A DNA stretch of 64,000 nt from Pedobacter rhodius (GCF_027213645.1 NZ_JAPWGL010000003.1:682001-746000), one strand, 5' to 3'; shown: positions 43,533-53,041, counted from the first letter of the stretch. A program made the numbers and translations. Notes: a model not told the origin generated them from the sequence alone.

Positions 43533-44720
43533 ATGAATTTCAAGTACATCAGTAAACTTGCTTTTTCTGCATTGTCTTTTGCTTTAATTTTTGGAAAAGC
43601 AAATGCGCAGGCAACTATTTCAGGTACCCAAACTAATGGGAGCGAATCCAATAATATCGTTACTGCGGTGCCGTTTTTGCTGATAGTGCCTGATGCGCGT
43701 GCAGGAGCGATGGGTGATGCAGGTGTTGCTGTGCCGGGTGATGTAAACTCAGCAAGTATAAATCCGGCTAAACTTGCCTTCCTGGATAAACCTTATGGAT
43801 TTGCCCTTTCGTACAGTCCATGGCTTAAAAGTCTGGTTCCGGATATCAATCTTGCTTATCTGGGTGGTTTTTATAAACTTGATGAAAGAAATACAATTGG
43901 TGCTTCCTTAAGGTATTTTTCTTTAGGGCAAATTCAGCTAACAGATATTAATCAGCAGGATTTAGGTATTTCTAATCCCAATGAACTTGCATTAGATGTG
44001 ACATTCGCACGTTCTTTCGGTAAAGAATTTTCATTAGGAAGCTCATTGCGGTACATTTATTCCAACCTGGCTTCCGGCCAATTCTCTTCAAGCGGACAGG
44101 TTCGCGGTGGAAATGCCGTTGCCGTAGATATTGCAGGTTTATATAAAACATCGACAACTCTTTTTGATAAGAACACAATTTTTTCTGCCGGCGCAAATAT
44201 TTCGAATATCGGCACGAAGATGAGTTATTCTGATGGCGGCCAAAGTTATTTTCTTCCTACGAATTTTAAACTGGGTGGTGCAGGAACGATTGCGATTGAT
44301 GATTTTAATACATTCACTTTAGCTTTAGACTTTAATAAATTACTGGTTCCAACCCAACCGATTTATGATTCAAATAATAATATTGTGAGTGGGAAAGATC
44401 CTAATCGTTCAGTGCCTGCCGCAATATTTGGTTCATTTTCTGATGCACCGGGAGGTTTCAGTGAAGAGTTAAAGGAAGTTGGGATTTCTACAGGTTTTGA
44501 ATACTGGTATAATCAACAATTTGCCATTCGGGGAGGTTATAATTACCAGAGCCCCCAAAAAGGAGACAGCCGTTATTTCACTTTAGGCGCCGGGTTGAAA
44601 TATAATGTTTTTAACATTGATTTCGCCTATCTGATTGCAAGCGCACAATCAAGCCCGTTAGCAAATACCTTGCGCTTTAGTCTTTTATTCAACTTTGGAG
44701 AGAAAAAAGGCTTAAAATAA
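43533..44720 (+). CDS. porV: Type IX secretion system outer-membrane protein PorV
   Basis: Outer-membrane beta-barrel of the FadL/PorV type, 395 residues, which shuttles type IX substrates from the translocon to the PorU/PorZ attachment complex. A signal peptide (ending FGKANA, then QATIS) is followed by VPFLLIVPDARAGAMGDAGV, a strong PorV landmark, and SINPAKLAFLDKPYGFALSY. Alternating beta strands continue to the C-terminal LRFSLLFNFG. The frame is open from a TTG at 43470, but the ATG at 43533 directly precedes the signal peptide and is preferred. porU, which adjoins porV in Flavobacterium, is absent here. Confidence 0.9.
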   Translation: MNFKYISKLAFSALSFALIFGKANAQATISGTQTNGSESNNIVTAVPFLLIVPDARAGAMGDAGVAVPGDVNSASINPAKLAFLDKPYGFALSYSPWLKSLVPDINLAYLGGFYKLDERNTIGASLRYFSLGQIQLTDINQQDLGISNPNELALDVTFARSFGKEFSLGSSLRYIYSNLASGQFSSSGQVRGGNAVAVDIAGLYKTSTTLFDKNTIFSAGANISNIGTKMSYSDGGQSYFLPTNFKLGGAGTIAIDDFNTFTLALDFNKLLVPTQPIYDSNNNIVSGKDPNRSVPAAIFGSFSDAPGGFSEELKEVGISTGFEYWYNQQFAIRGGYNYQSPQKGDSRYFTLGAGLKYNVFNIDFAYLIASAQSSPLANTLRFSLLFNFGEKKGLK

Positions 44721-44769
44721 ACGCAATGCTATTTTAGCAATTTCGTGCCCGTATTTTTAATGTATTTTT

Positions 44770-45249
44770 ATGAAAATCAGAGTAGGATTTGGATTTGACG
44801 TCCATCAATTAAAAGATCAGCATCCTTTTGTGGTTGGCGGCGTTACGCTCGAACATCATAAAGGCGCCTTCGGGCATTCTGATGCCGATGTTTTATTACA
44901 TGCCATTTGTGATGCGCTTTTAGGCGCTGCAAACCTGCGTGATATTGGCTTTCATTTTAAAAATACAGATGACAGATGGAAAGGCATCAGTAGCCTGATT
45001 CTGTTAAAAGAAACCGTTAAGCTATTAACTGAAAAAGGCTGGCAAGTTGGAAATATTGATGCGATGCTTTGTTTAGAAGCACCAAAAATCAACCCTCATA
45101 TTCCGGCCATGCAGGAAAATATCGCCGCTGCGATTGGAATATCTACTGAAGATATTTCGATAAAGGCAACAACAAATGAAATGATGGGCTTTGTGGGGAG
45201 GGAAGAAGGGGTAGTTGCTTATGCAGTTTGTTTAATTGAGAAAATATAA
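44770..45249 (+). CDS. ispF: 2-C-methyl-D-erythritol 2,4-cyclodiphosphate synthase
   Basis: Forms the cyclic diphosphate intermediate of the MEP isoprenoid pathway in the cytoplasm, with loss of CMP. The 159-residue length is normal. Metal-binding and active-site motifs are GFGFDVHQL, HSDADVLLHAICDALLGA and DIGFHFKNTD. The C-terminal KATTNEMMGFVGREEGV is typical. It follows porV by 49 nt on the same strand. Confidence 0.96.
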   Translation: MKIRVGFGFDVHQLKDQHPFVVGGVTLEHHKGAFGHSDADVLLHAICDALLGAANLRDIGFHFKNTDDRWKGISSLILLKETVKLLTEKGWQVGNIDAMLCLEAPKINPHIPAMQENIAAAIGISTEDISIKATTNEMMGFVGREEGVVAYAVCLIEKI

Positions 45250-45365
45250 TATCAAATCTTATTCAATTATTGGTATTGTTAGCGATTTAACTTAGGCTTG
45301 TAGGCTGCAGGCGGGGTGTAAGGTTGGTGGGCCACCAAACTTGTGGTTGCAAAACTCTGGTTAGG

Positions 45366-45391
45366 CATTTCGACAAGCTCAATGTGACAAA
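45366..45391. repeat. Copy of a dispersed 26-nt repeat segment
   Basis: CATTTCGACAAGCTCAATGT followed by GACAAA. It differs by one base from 59538-59563. Just upstream, TTGGTGG-G-CCACCAA near 45327-45341 is a palindrome within a GC-richer patch. Confidence 0.65.
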
Positions 45392-45421
45392 ATTTATAAA
45401 TAAACGTCGTATAGCTGATTA

Positions 45422-48400
45422 CTAAGTCGTTGCTTCCTTTACATTACCGGTCCTTTTAAGCGTTCCCCAGGTTTCTAATTCACCTTTTATCGCTTTTCGA
45501 AAAGAACGGAACAAAACCAGGTACATTAATTGCCGCCAGAAAAAACGCTGTGGGAAGATGTACAATAGATTTTTGAATTTTTCATTTTCCATTTTAAAGG
45601 CGATAGCTGCAAAAATCATATCTACAAAAATGAAAATCAGGTAATAAAATAAAACCTGGCCAAAACCATTATGTAAACTTAATATTCCGGAAAAACCGGT
45701 AAGCGTCAGGTTATTTATAGCACTTAAAGAAAATAATCCGCTGATTAAAGATATGACCATAAACAAATCTGCCAATGGTGAAAATAGTGGCAGGATGATT
45801 TGATAGATCAGGATATTTGGCATCCCAACCATTCCAAAGTAACCATATTTTTTGTTCAGCAAAGTTTTTCTGTTTTTCCAAAAACTCTGCATTACACCAA
45901 AGCTCCAGCGGAAGCGCTGCTTTAGCAGCATATTTACTGTTTCAGGCGCTTCTGTATAGGCAATTGCCGTATCACAATTTTTAACTTTATAACCGGCTTT
46001 TAAAATCCGCATGGTTAAATCACAATCTTCCGCAAGCGTATCAACCGTAAAAGCGCCGACTTCCAGAACGGCATCTTTACGAAATGCACCAATTGCACCC
46101 GGAACAACTGTAATCGTATTTAATAAATCGAAAGCACGACGATCCATATTTTGAGCCGTAATGTACTCAATGGATTGCCATTTTGTAATCAGGTTATGTG
46201 CATTACCAACTTTTACGGTTCCGGCAACTGCGGCTATTTTAGGGCTGTAGAAATAACGCATCAACTCTGTTACCGCATTGGTTTTCAGCTGGGTGTCTGC
46301 ATCAATACAAATTATATAGTCGGCATTCGCTTTTGTAATACCGTAATTAAGTGCAGATGCCTTACCGCCATTTTCTTTACGGTAAATTTTAACCTGCGGA
46401 TGATTTCCAAAAGCTTCACTTATAATATCGAAGGTCTTATCCTTCGAGCCATCGTCAACAAAAATTAATTCAAAATTCGGATAGTTTGTTTTTAAAAGAC
46501 TATTAATCGTTTGTATTGCGGTAATTTCTTCATTATATGCCGGAATAATGATGCTAACTTTTTCTGAAGGGTTTTTTATCAGCTTATGGATATTTCTCCC
46601 CGATCTTTTTCGTTGTCTGATGGCCAGGTAGGTAATAAAAATTGTTCTTAAAATTGCTAAAACAATGGCAACGCTGAAAACGATGTTCAGGATAAGGTTT
46701 CCATAATAAAAGAAATTGATAAAGAAATAATCTCCTGAGCCGAGGAAACCACTATTCGCACTGGATTTTACTGCAGGCATGAGTTCAGATCTTTTCTTTC
46801 CCATTAAATCGCCGACAGTCGTAAACTTATAACCCTTTTGCTTAAAATATTTTATAATTCTGGGTAATGCGGCAACTGTTGCTTCCCGGTTTCCGCCAGC
46901 ATCGTGCAATAAAAGAATATTTCCATTGTCTTGCTGTTTTACAACAGCATTAAAAATCTGTTCAGCGGTTTTACCGGGTTCCCAGTCTTCGGGATCGATT
47001 AGTTCGCCAACATTAATGTAATTTTCCTTGCGGCTTTGCGCAACCGGTAAAATTTCAGAAGTGTTCTGAGGTTCGGCATCGGCATTAAAAGGAGCCCTGA
47101 ATAATATAGTGCTGTGCCCGGTAACTGCTTCAATTAAACGCCGGGTTGCATTCAATTCAAATTTAACCCTTCTTGGCCCAACTGATGACATATCGGGATG
47201 AAAAAACGTGTGGTTTCCGATTTCATAGCCATCATCATATTCCTGCTTTAAAAGTTCCATGTTTTTTTCGGCCATAATACCAACTACAAAAAAACAGCCC
47301 GGAACATGTTCTTCCTTTAAGATACTTAATATTTGGGGTGTGTAAACCGGATCGGGGCCATCATCAAAAGTCAAAGCTATTTTTTTATCTGCTTCACCAA
47401 ATCTTTTAATCACATATTGCGTTGGTAAACGCATATATTGCTGATTGGCAATCGTAAAATCGTCTTTATTAAGCGTAAATCTAACGGCGCCCGGATTTGG
47501 AGTGGATATTAGATCAAGAATTTCGCCATCTCCAAGATAGGCAATCCCGCCCATGGTTAAAGGTGATACCTTACGTAAATCGAGTGGTTTTTTCTTTAAA
47601 GAATCTAAGCTCAAATCTTTTGAAATGAATTGCCATAAGCGTTTATCTTCCGAACCTAACCGCCATAAGGCGATACCCGCAATATCCCAGTCGTCCGCTT
47701 TGCGGATTAAATTAAAATTTGTTGCTGCATCGGTAAAATATACTTTATGGTTTATGCCGCTGCCATCTTTATAAGTAAAATTCAGATTTGCCGAAGCGGT
47801 ATCGAAATTTACCCTGCTTTTGTAATTAACGGCTAAGGTCATTGCAGTTTCATAAGTAACCGGAGTTCCTATACTTTTTTCAGGCCAGTCGTAACCGTAA
47901 CAGGCCAATGCCAGAATTACCTTTCCGGCATCCATTTTACTGCAGATATCATCGAGCTTTTCTTCTACCCATTCCTGATGGCAAATATCGCCGGCGTTAC
48001 TATCTTCCGAATGCTGATCATATGCCATTAATACTATGTAATCATTATAATGCTGTAAAATTTCAGGATTATAATCATCATTTTCAGGAGAAATATCCTG
48101 AGAAACCAGCAGCTTTTCGGCATGAAACTGACTATAAAGATTTTTCATGAAAGCATTGAAGCTGTCTCGGTTGTTAAGATTCAGTTCTTCAAAATCGATA
48201 TTTATACCTTTGTAACCATATTTTTTGGTTATGCTTATAAGGTTATAAATTAGTTTTTGCTGAGCAGGTATATCATTTAATAGTCTTTTAACCGCGGCGC
48301 CATCCCAATGATCTTTATTAAAATTAGAAACCACGGCGATTGCCGATTTCTTACCTTCATGAATTACGCGTAAAGCAGCGGTGTCTGCCTTATCCACAAT

Positions 48401-48826
48401 CGAATCGCCATTCAGGAAAAAAGATTCTGTAGCAACCATATCCAGATGACCTATATTTCTTTTTAAATCAGGTAAAGATTTTCCAACAGTTCCTGCCCAG
48501 CTCACATAAAAAGCCATATTAATGCGTTTATTGTCGCCATGTCGGGTCAGAATTCTTTGCTCGCGATCTTTTTTTATTTTTTGCAATCTGGATTTTGCAA
48601 TCGAAAAATTTTTGTATTGCTGCGATTTTTTCAGCTTTTCTAATTGCTTCTCAGTTAAAGGCCCATTTGTATTTATATAGGGTAAATTTGGATACTGAAC
48701 TGATGAAAGTGTGAAGGCCACGCAAATTATGGCGCCTATAAAAACTAAAAAAAATGAACGGCTTACCCAGGTGAAAGCATTCCATCGTCTTTTAGTCTCA
48801 GTTTGAAATATTTGTTTTCCGGACAT
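45422..48826 (-). CDS. GH18-like/NodB deacetylase/GT2 trifunctional fusion protein
   Basis: A very large inner-membrane protein, 1134 residues. Order: one N-terminal helix (about 24-48); a GH18-like barrel (about 95-420) with YKGINIDFEELN, where the catalytic Glu is kept but one Asp of the DxxDxDxE motif is Asn; a NodB polysaccharide deacetylase domain (about 480-680) with LTFDDGPDP and GNHTFFHPD; a helix near 705; a processive GT2 domain (about 750-975) with IIIPAYNEE, ICIDADTQ, EDCDLTM and QRFRW; then several C-terminal helices. These functions suggest polymerisation, deacetylation and trimming of a beta-GlcNAc-type exopolysaccharide, as PgaC and PgaB do separately. It is monocistronic. Confidence 0.9.
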   Translation of the reverse strand: MSGKQIFQTETKRRWNAFTWVSRSFFLVFIGAIICVAFTLSSVQYPNLPYINTNGPLTEKQLEKLKKSQQYKNFSIAKSRLQKIKKDREQRILTRHGDNKRINMAFYVSWAGTVGKSLPDLKRNIGHLDMVATESFFLNGDSIVDKADTAALRVIHEGKKSAIAVVSNFNKDHWDGAAVKRLLNDIPAQQKLIYNLISITKKYGYKGINIDFEELNLNNRDSFNAFMKNLYSQFHAEKLLVSQDISPENDDYNPEILQHYNDYIVLMAYDQHSEDSNAGDICHQEWVEEKLDDICSKMDAGKVILALACYGYDWPEKSIGTPVTYETAMTLAVNYKSRVNFDTASANLNFTYKDGSGINHKVYFTDAATNFNLIRKADDWDIAGIALWRLGSEDKRLWQFISKDLSLDSLKKKPLDLRKVSPLTMGGIAYLGDGEILDLISTPNPGAVRFTLNKDDFTIANQQYMRLPTQYVIKRFGEADKKIALTFDDGPDPVYTPQILSILKEEHVPGCFFVVGIMAEKNMELLKQEYDDGYEIGNHTFFHPDMSSVGPRRVKFELNATRRLIEAVTGHSTILFRAPFNADAEPQNTSEILPVAQSRKENYINVGELIDPEDWEPGKTAEQIFNAVVKQQDNGNILLLHDAGGNREATVAALPRIIKYFKQKGYKFTTVGDLMGKKRSELMPAVKSSANSGFLGSGDYFFINFFYYGNLILNIVFSVAIVLAILRTIFITYLAIRQRKRSGRNIHKLIKNPSEKVSIIIPAYNEEITAIQTINSLLKTNYPNFELIFVDDGSKDKTFDIISEAFGNHPQVKIYRKENGGKASALNYGITKANADYIICIDADTQLKTNAVTELMRYFYSPKIAAVAGTVKVGNAHNLITKWQSIEYITAQNMDRRAFDLLNTITVVPGAIGAFRKDAVLEVGAFTVDTLAEDCDLTMRILKAGYKVKNCDTAIAYTEAPETVNMLLKQRFRWSFGVMQSFWKNRKTLLNKKYGYFGMVGMPNILIYQIILPLFSPLADLFMVISLISGLFSLSAINNLTLTGFSGILSLHNGFGQVLFYYLIFIFVDMIFAAIAFKMENEKFKNLLYIFPQRFFWRQLMYLVLFRSFRKAIKGELETWGTLKRTGNVKEATT

Positions 48827-48952
48827 TTTTCTGTTCTGATTTATGTAACAAATATGATGATGATAAATGAAGATTGTATGAATGAGTAATGAGTTGCTGT
48901 GTTCGTGATCTACCTGCTGTTTTTTCTTTTGGAAAGTGGTATTAAAGCTTAA

Positions 48953-48987
48953 TAAAAAAAGCCGGCAACTTTTGAAGGATGCCGGCT
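48953..48987 (-). terminator. Terminator of the pirin gene
   Basis: On the minus strand AGCCGGCA, a 12-nt loop, TGCCGGCT, then seven T residues. Confidence 0.85.
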
Positions 48988-49010
48988 CAAAATATAAATT
49001 ATAAACCTGT

Positions 49011-49880
49011 TTATTCTTCTAAATAACCGAATTTGCCTTGATTGTAATCTGAAATGGCTTCGCTTATTTCTTTTTCTGTATTCATTAAAAAAGGGCCGTA
49101 TTGTGCAATTGGTTCGTTAATCGGTTCCCCGCTTAAAATTAGAACTATACTATTTTCCAGGGCTTCAATACTAATTTCGGTTCCCTCATTTTTAAAATGA
49201 ACGAAGTTATTGGCCGTTGTCGTTTCTTTGCCATTTATTTTAACCGAACCTTCAATTATCATAAAACCGGTATTATAGTTTGCAGGAAAGCTAAAACCAG
49301 CTTTTCCACCTTTATTTAACCTTGCATTGTATAATTCAATATGGGTAAAGGTACTTGCGTTGCCTTTTATGCTTTGATAGTTACCAGCTATAATTTCTAT
49401 TTTACCGCCATTTTCAGGCAGGACAAAATTCGCCATATCAGCTTGTTTTACTGCCTGATATTTTGGTTTGCTCATTTTAAATTTTGCGGGTAAATTAACC
49501 CAAAGCTGAACCATTTGAAATGGTCCACCTTGTAAGCTGTAATTTTGCTCGTGATATTCTTTATGTAGAATTCCGCTGGCTGCAGTCATCCATTGTACAT
49601 CACCCGGATAAATCTTGCCACTATTGCCTGAACTATCATGATGTGCAATGGCACCATGGTAAGCAATGGTAACGGTTTCGAAACCACGATGCGGATGTAC
49701 ACCAACACCACGAGGTTCTTTTCTTGCCGAAAATTCTATTCGAGAGCCATAATCCATCAAGAAAAACGGACTCATGTTTATTTTATACCCACCCGGGAAA
49801 AAATTGTGTACCCTAAAGCCATCGCCAACCATATGTGGCGCAGGTGCTTTTAATACACCGGCTATTTCTTTTGTTTCCAT
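49011..49880 (-). CDS. Pirin family protein
   Basis: A 289-residue bicupin of the pirin family. The N-terminal cupin contains PHRGFETVTIAYHGAIAHHD, with the His residues that bind iron, and an additional Glu near QWMTAASGILHKEYHE. The C-terminal cupin is less conserved, as usual. Some pirins are quercetin dioxygenases and others act in redox or stress responses; the activity here is unknown. It lies 68 nt downstream of a YceI gene on the same strand, so the two may be co-transcribed. Confidence 0.93.
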   Translation of the reverse strand: METKEIAGVLKAPAPHMVGDGFRVHNFFPGGYKINMSPFFLMDYGSRIEFSARKEPRGVGVHPHRGFETVTIAYHGAIAHHDSSGNSGKIYPGDVQWMTAASGILHKEYHEQNYSLQGGPFQMVQLWVNLPAKFKMSKPKYQAVKQADMANFVLPENGGKIEIIAGNYQSIKGNASTFTHIELYNARLNKGGKAGFSFPANYNTGFMIIEGSVKINGKETTTANNFVHFKNEGTEISIEALENSIVLILSGEPINEPIAQYGPFLMNTEKEISEAISDYNQGKFGYLEE

Positions 49881-49948
49881 TACCTTTTAAATAATTAAGG
49901 CATGGGGCCTTGAGCATAACGGTCCTTTGCCCAAAGCTCTATGCTGTA

Positions 49949-50479
49949 TTATGCTTGTTTCACAAACTGCAGTTCGCCTAAAATGCGTACTTCCTCGCTA
50001 ACCATAACACCCCCGGTTTCTAAAGCAGCATTCCAGGTTAAACCGAAATCAGAACGGTTAATTTTTCCGCTCAAGGTGAAACCTGCTTTCGTATTGCCCC
50101 ATGGATCGGTTGCAATACCGCCAAATTCTGCCGTCAATTTTACGGGTTTGGTTTCACCTTTAATGGTTAAATCACCTTTAATAAGATAATCATTACCATC
50201 TTTTTCAACAGATGAAGATTTGAATTCAATGTGTGCAAATTTCTCAGCATCAAAGAAATCAGCACTTTTTAAGTGGTTATCACGATCTTTATTTCCGGTA
50301 TCGATCGAATCGATATCTCCTTTGAAAGAAATTTGTCCATTTTCAAATTCATCACCTTCAGAAGTTAAGTCTGCCGTGAAAGATTTTAAACTACCTGTTA
50401 CGGTAGTAATCATTAAGTGTTTTACTTTAAATTGTAATTCGCTGTGGGTTGGATCTAAAGTCCATTTTGTAGTTGCCAT
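49949..50479 (-). CDS. YceI family protein
   Basis: A 176-residue lipocalin-like protein of the YceI family, which binds isoprenoid-type lipids in characterised members. Motifs are TKWTLDPTHSELQFKVKHL at the N-terminus, FDAEKFAHIEFKS and TIKGETKPVKL. No signal peptide is seen, so it is probably cytoplasmic, unlike the periplasmic E. coli YceI. A TACTTTTG -7 candidate on the minus strand lies at 50516-50523. Confidence 0.93.
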   Translation of the reverse strand: MATTKWTLDPTHSELQFKVKHLMITTVTGSLKSFTADLTSEGDEFENGQISFKGDIDSIDTGNKDRDNHLKSADFFDAEKFAHIEFKSSSVEKDGNDYLIKGDLTIKGETKPVKLTAEFGGIATDPWGNTKAGFTLSGKINRSDFGLTWNAALETGGVMVSEEVRILGELQFVKQA

Positions 50480-50574
50480 ATCTTTTTGTTTTTAAGGTAT
50501 TTAATATATACAATACAAAAGTACAGCGCAGTTTTCTTACCGGGATTGATGTATGATAAGAAACCAGGATTAAT

Positions 50575-50748
50575 AACCGGGATTTAAGGATTATAGGATT
50601 AACGTGCTTATTTAACCGGGATTTAAGGATTGTAAGATTTTCAGGATTAAAATATTTTATTAAACAGTTTCGAGCTAAGAACTAGTAAATAAAAATTATT
50701 TGCTTTTCTACATCTTATCATACAAAGCCCCCTGTCCTTAAAATCCTG
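50575..50748. repeat. Tandem AACCGGGATTTAAGGATT repeat block
   Basis: Two copies of AACCGGGATTTAAGGATT start at about 50575 and 50614. Both continue with (T/A)GGATTA-like tails, and an inverted fragment (CCTTAAAATCCTGGTCC) follows near 50733. Repeats of this kind are common between genes of Bacteroidota. The stretch 50480-50751 contains no gene. Confidence 0.7.
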
Positions 50749-50751
50749 GTC

Positions 50752-51339
50752 CTATGGGCGGAAATGCTTGTGCGCTAATTCTTTTCTTACACGGCTTAAC
50801 GATTCAGGCGTAATACCCAAATATGATGCTATCATCCATTGAGGAACACGTAAAGTTAAATTCGGATATAGTTTTATAAAATCCAGGTAGCGCTCTTCAG
50901 CGGTTGCACTTAAAAGCATATTTATTCTTTTCTGCATAAAGCGGATAGAATTATGAAGTATGGTTACATTTAAAGCTAAGAGGCATGGTACCTTTCTGGA
51001 TGCTTCACTCATAAAATTGTCTGGAACAATAACACTTTCTGTAGCTTCTATGGCTTCAATAAAAAACTCCGATGGTTCTTCATGCATTTGATTTCGATCG
51101 GAAATAAACCAGTTTTCAGGCGCAAACTGAATAATATGTTCTTTACCTTTTGCATCAATGGAATAAGATCTTAATAAACCCTTTCCAACAAAGAAGCCGT
51201 ACTTCAGCATATCGCCCTTGTACTGTAAAATTTCGTTTTTATCGAATTTTTTTACCCTTAGTGTGGAGGAGATGCTATCAAATTGTTCGTCAGTTAATTC
51301 TATTTTAGACTGAAAATAATGCTTAAACTGATCAATCAT
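50752..51339 (-). CDS. Crp/Fnr family transcriptional regulator
   Basis: A 195-residue regulator with an N-terminal cyclic-nucleotide-binding-like beta roll (about 25-115, with FFVGKGLLRSY) and a C-terminal winged helix (about 150-190) with VPQWMIASYLGITPESLSRV. The effector is unknown; no Fe-S cysteine cluster of the Fnr type is seen. It sits 10 nt downstream of the small Cys-rich membrane peptide gene, on the same strand. Confidence 0.92.
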   Translation of the reverse strand: MIDQFKHYFQSKIELTDEQFDSISSTLRVKKFDKNEILQYKGDMLKYGFFVGKGLLRSYSIDAKGKEHIIQFAPENWFISDRNQMHEEPSEFFIEAIEATESVIVPDNFMSEASRKVPCLLALNVTILHNSIRFMQKRINMLLSATAEERYLDFIKLYPNLTLRVPQWMIASYLGITPESLSRVRKELAHKHFRP

Positions 51340-51349
51340 ACGGGGTGCG

Positions 51350-51508
51350 TTATTTTTTTATAGGTTTGATATCAGAAAAATCAACACCACATTTGCAATT
51401 GCCTCCGCAGCCATCTTTTTTAACCTGCAAAGATTTGTAAACCAAACGGCCTACATATACCAATGCAACGGCAAAGAGTAAAAAGACTAAAATCGTTTGC
51501 GTATTCAT
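51350..51508 (-). CDS. FeoB-associated Cys-rich membrane protein (52 aa)
   Basis: A very short protein: a hydrophobic helix (about residues 5-22, ILVFLLFAVALVYVG), a basic stretch, and a CGGNCKCG cluster followed by a short polar tail. This layout matches small proteins that accompany FeoB iron transporters and are thought to bind metal in the membrane. No feoA or feoB is in this window. It is 10 nt upstream of the Crp-type regulator gene, so they may be co-transcribed. Confidence 0.8.
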   Translation of the reverse strand: MNTQTILVFLLFAVALVYVGRLVYKSLQVKKDGCGGNCKCGVDFSDIKPIKK

Positions 51509-51839
51509 AATACAAATATAAGTCGCTTTTGGTATTTTGAATTCAGTTGAATGTAAATTATTGGCGCAAAGAAATTACCACAGAGACTCAAAGGCGTCAA
51601 AATTTTCCTTTGTGCTTTTTTACTGCACCCAAACCCTGTTAAAGTTTTGTAAGTTATTAACCCCACTAATTTGATTTGCCAAGGAAACACAGATTTGCGC
51701 GGAATTAATATCAATAATTTTCTGTGATTCAGTATTTCAAATAGCTACATTCTTTAAATAAATTTTTTTCTATACGGCTGTGGTGAAAACGCTTTGTGTG
51801 CTTTGCGTAAAACGCTGCGTAATTTGCGGTTAAAAAAAG
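51509..51839. other. Intergenic region with decayed repeat sequence
   Basis: No gene is supported. Segments such as ACCACAGAGACTCAAAGG...CCTTTGTGC (about 51577-51616) and GTGTGCTTTGCGTAAAACGC resemble decayed copies of a dispersed Bacteroidota repeat. A minus-strand ORF of 69 codons overlaps this region, but it has no recognisable protein character. Confidence 0.45.
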
Positions 51840-53027
51840 TTATTCTTCCATAAAGCCAACCGTGCCGCCAACCCAATCGAAGTCTGCATTATAACGAACG
51901 CCAATCATTTTGCCCCGGCTTAATCTGGCCAGGTTAATACAAAGCTGAGGTTCGCCGCCGTCCGGCCATAAATACATCATTCTGATTTCTGCTTTTACGC
52001 CACCGTCAGGCGCCTGAACGGCAGGCTCATAGTTTACTTTTCGCTGCAAAATCCAATTTTCCGGGTCAGGAATATTTTTAATATCAGCTTCTGTAACATC
52101 TATTATTACGCCCATGCCGGCAAAAGAAAAAAGTGGCTTTAAAACGAAATTTTCCAAATCTGCAGGTATACTGTCTACCTGATTTAAAAACCGGGTTTGC
52201 GGAACAAACTCACTATTTAAAAAAGGCATTGTATACTTACTGATCCTGTAAAACCAGTTTGGGTGCGTTACCCATTCAATGTCGAGTTCTTCTCTGGGGT
52301 CGAAACTGTTTTTGAAGATTTCGGCATTGTCGGCAACTTCATCGAATATTAACCGGTTATAAATTCTTTTTAATTGAATTTGCTTTCCGTCTTTTTCGTA
52401 AAATAACTGCTTGCCGATTTTCCTGATTTCGTCTAAAGCCAGAATTTTAATACCGAGCATTTTTTGGGTTACAAAAAAGTCTATCGCCGTTTTCTGATTG
52501 GGCGCATCAACATCCATTAAAGCGACTTCATGAGGCTGATGATTCCCGATAATGACCTCTTTAAAGAGTTTAATGTATTGTTCTTCGTCAAAACCATTTA
52601 AGAAATGATTGGTTGATGTATCAATTTCGAAGCATTTACGAAAAGTATTGGAAAGATGTACCTGAAAACCGTAAAGCGATGGAAAGCCCTGCATTTCAAT
52701 AAGCATGGGTGTTAATTCACCGGTATTATTTTTGCAGATGCCAAAATCAAAAGTTAAAAAATGCGGCTGTTCGTTTTCGTTTGGAACATTCCAATTAGAA
52801 GGGATTGAGTTTTGAGTTAACGCTTTAAAATTTGGCTGTTTAATCAGATTGATAATTTCTTCACCTGCGATAATTAACTTTTCTTTTAAAGCCTTAGGTA
52901 CAAAAACAGGTGTTTCTGCTACCCGGAAAGGAATTTCGGGGAAGCCTGTTTCCAGTTCGAGCATGAAGTTTTTATACTTTTCTTCAGAAAACTGTTGGTT
53001 GTATTTTTGGCGTTGCGCAGGTATCAT
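51840..53027 (-). CDS. ATP-grasp-like protein of an amidoligase cluster
   Basis: About 395 residues, cytoplasmic. I do not recognise an exact family. The C-terminal half looks like an ATP-grasp fold: FVLKPLFSFAGMGV (Lys plus Gly-rich loop), WILQRKVNYEPA, and KAEIRMMYLWPDGG (metal ligand Glu). The N-terminal part contains HFLTFDFGICKN and EMQGFPSLYGFQVHL. It is the last gene of a minus-strand cluster with a glutamine amidotransferase, a YbdK-like ligase and a RimK-like ATP-grasp protein. The frame is open to an ATG at 53048, but that codon lies in a repeat arm; the ATG at 53027 (MIPAQ) is preferred. Confidence 0.75.
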   Translation of the reverse strand: MIPAQRQKYNQQFSEEKYKNFMLELETGFPEIPFRVAETPVFVPKALKEKLIIAGEEIINLIKQPNFKALTQNSIPSNWNVPNENEQPHFLTFDFGICKNNTGELTPMLIEMQGFPSLYGFQVHLSNTFRKCFEIDTSTNHFLNGFDEEQYIKLFKEVIIGNHQPHEVALMDVDAPNQKTAIDFFVTQKMLGIKILALDEIRKIGKQLFYEKDGKQIQLKRIYNRLIFDEVADNAEIFKNSFDPREELDIEWVTHPNWFYRISKYTMPFLNSEFVPQTRFLNQVDSIPADLENFVLKPLFSFAGMGVIIDVTEADIKNIPDPENWILQRKVNYEPAVQAPDGGVKAEIRMMYLWPDGGEPQLCINLARLSRGKMIGVRYNADFDWVGGTVGFMEE

Positions 53028-53041
53028 AGTTTTGAGTGTTT

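Noticed and set aside
51505-51714. 69-codon minus-strand ORF
   Set aside because: It lies in a region of decayed repeats and has no motif, hydrophobic pattern or start context that suggests a protein.
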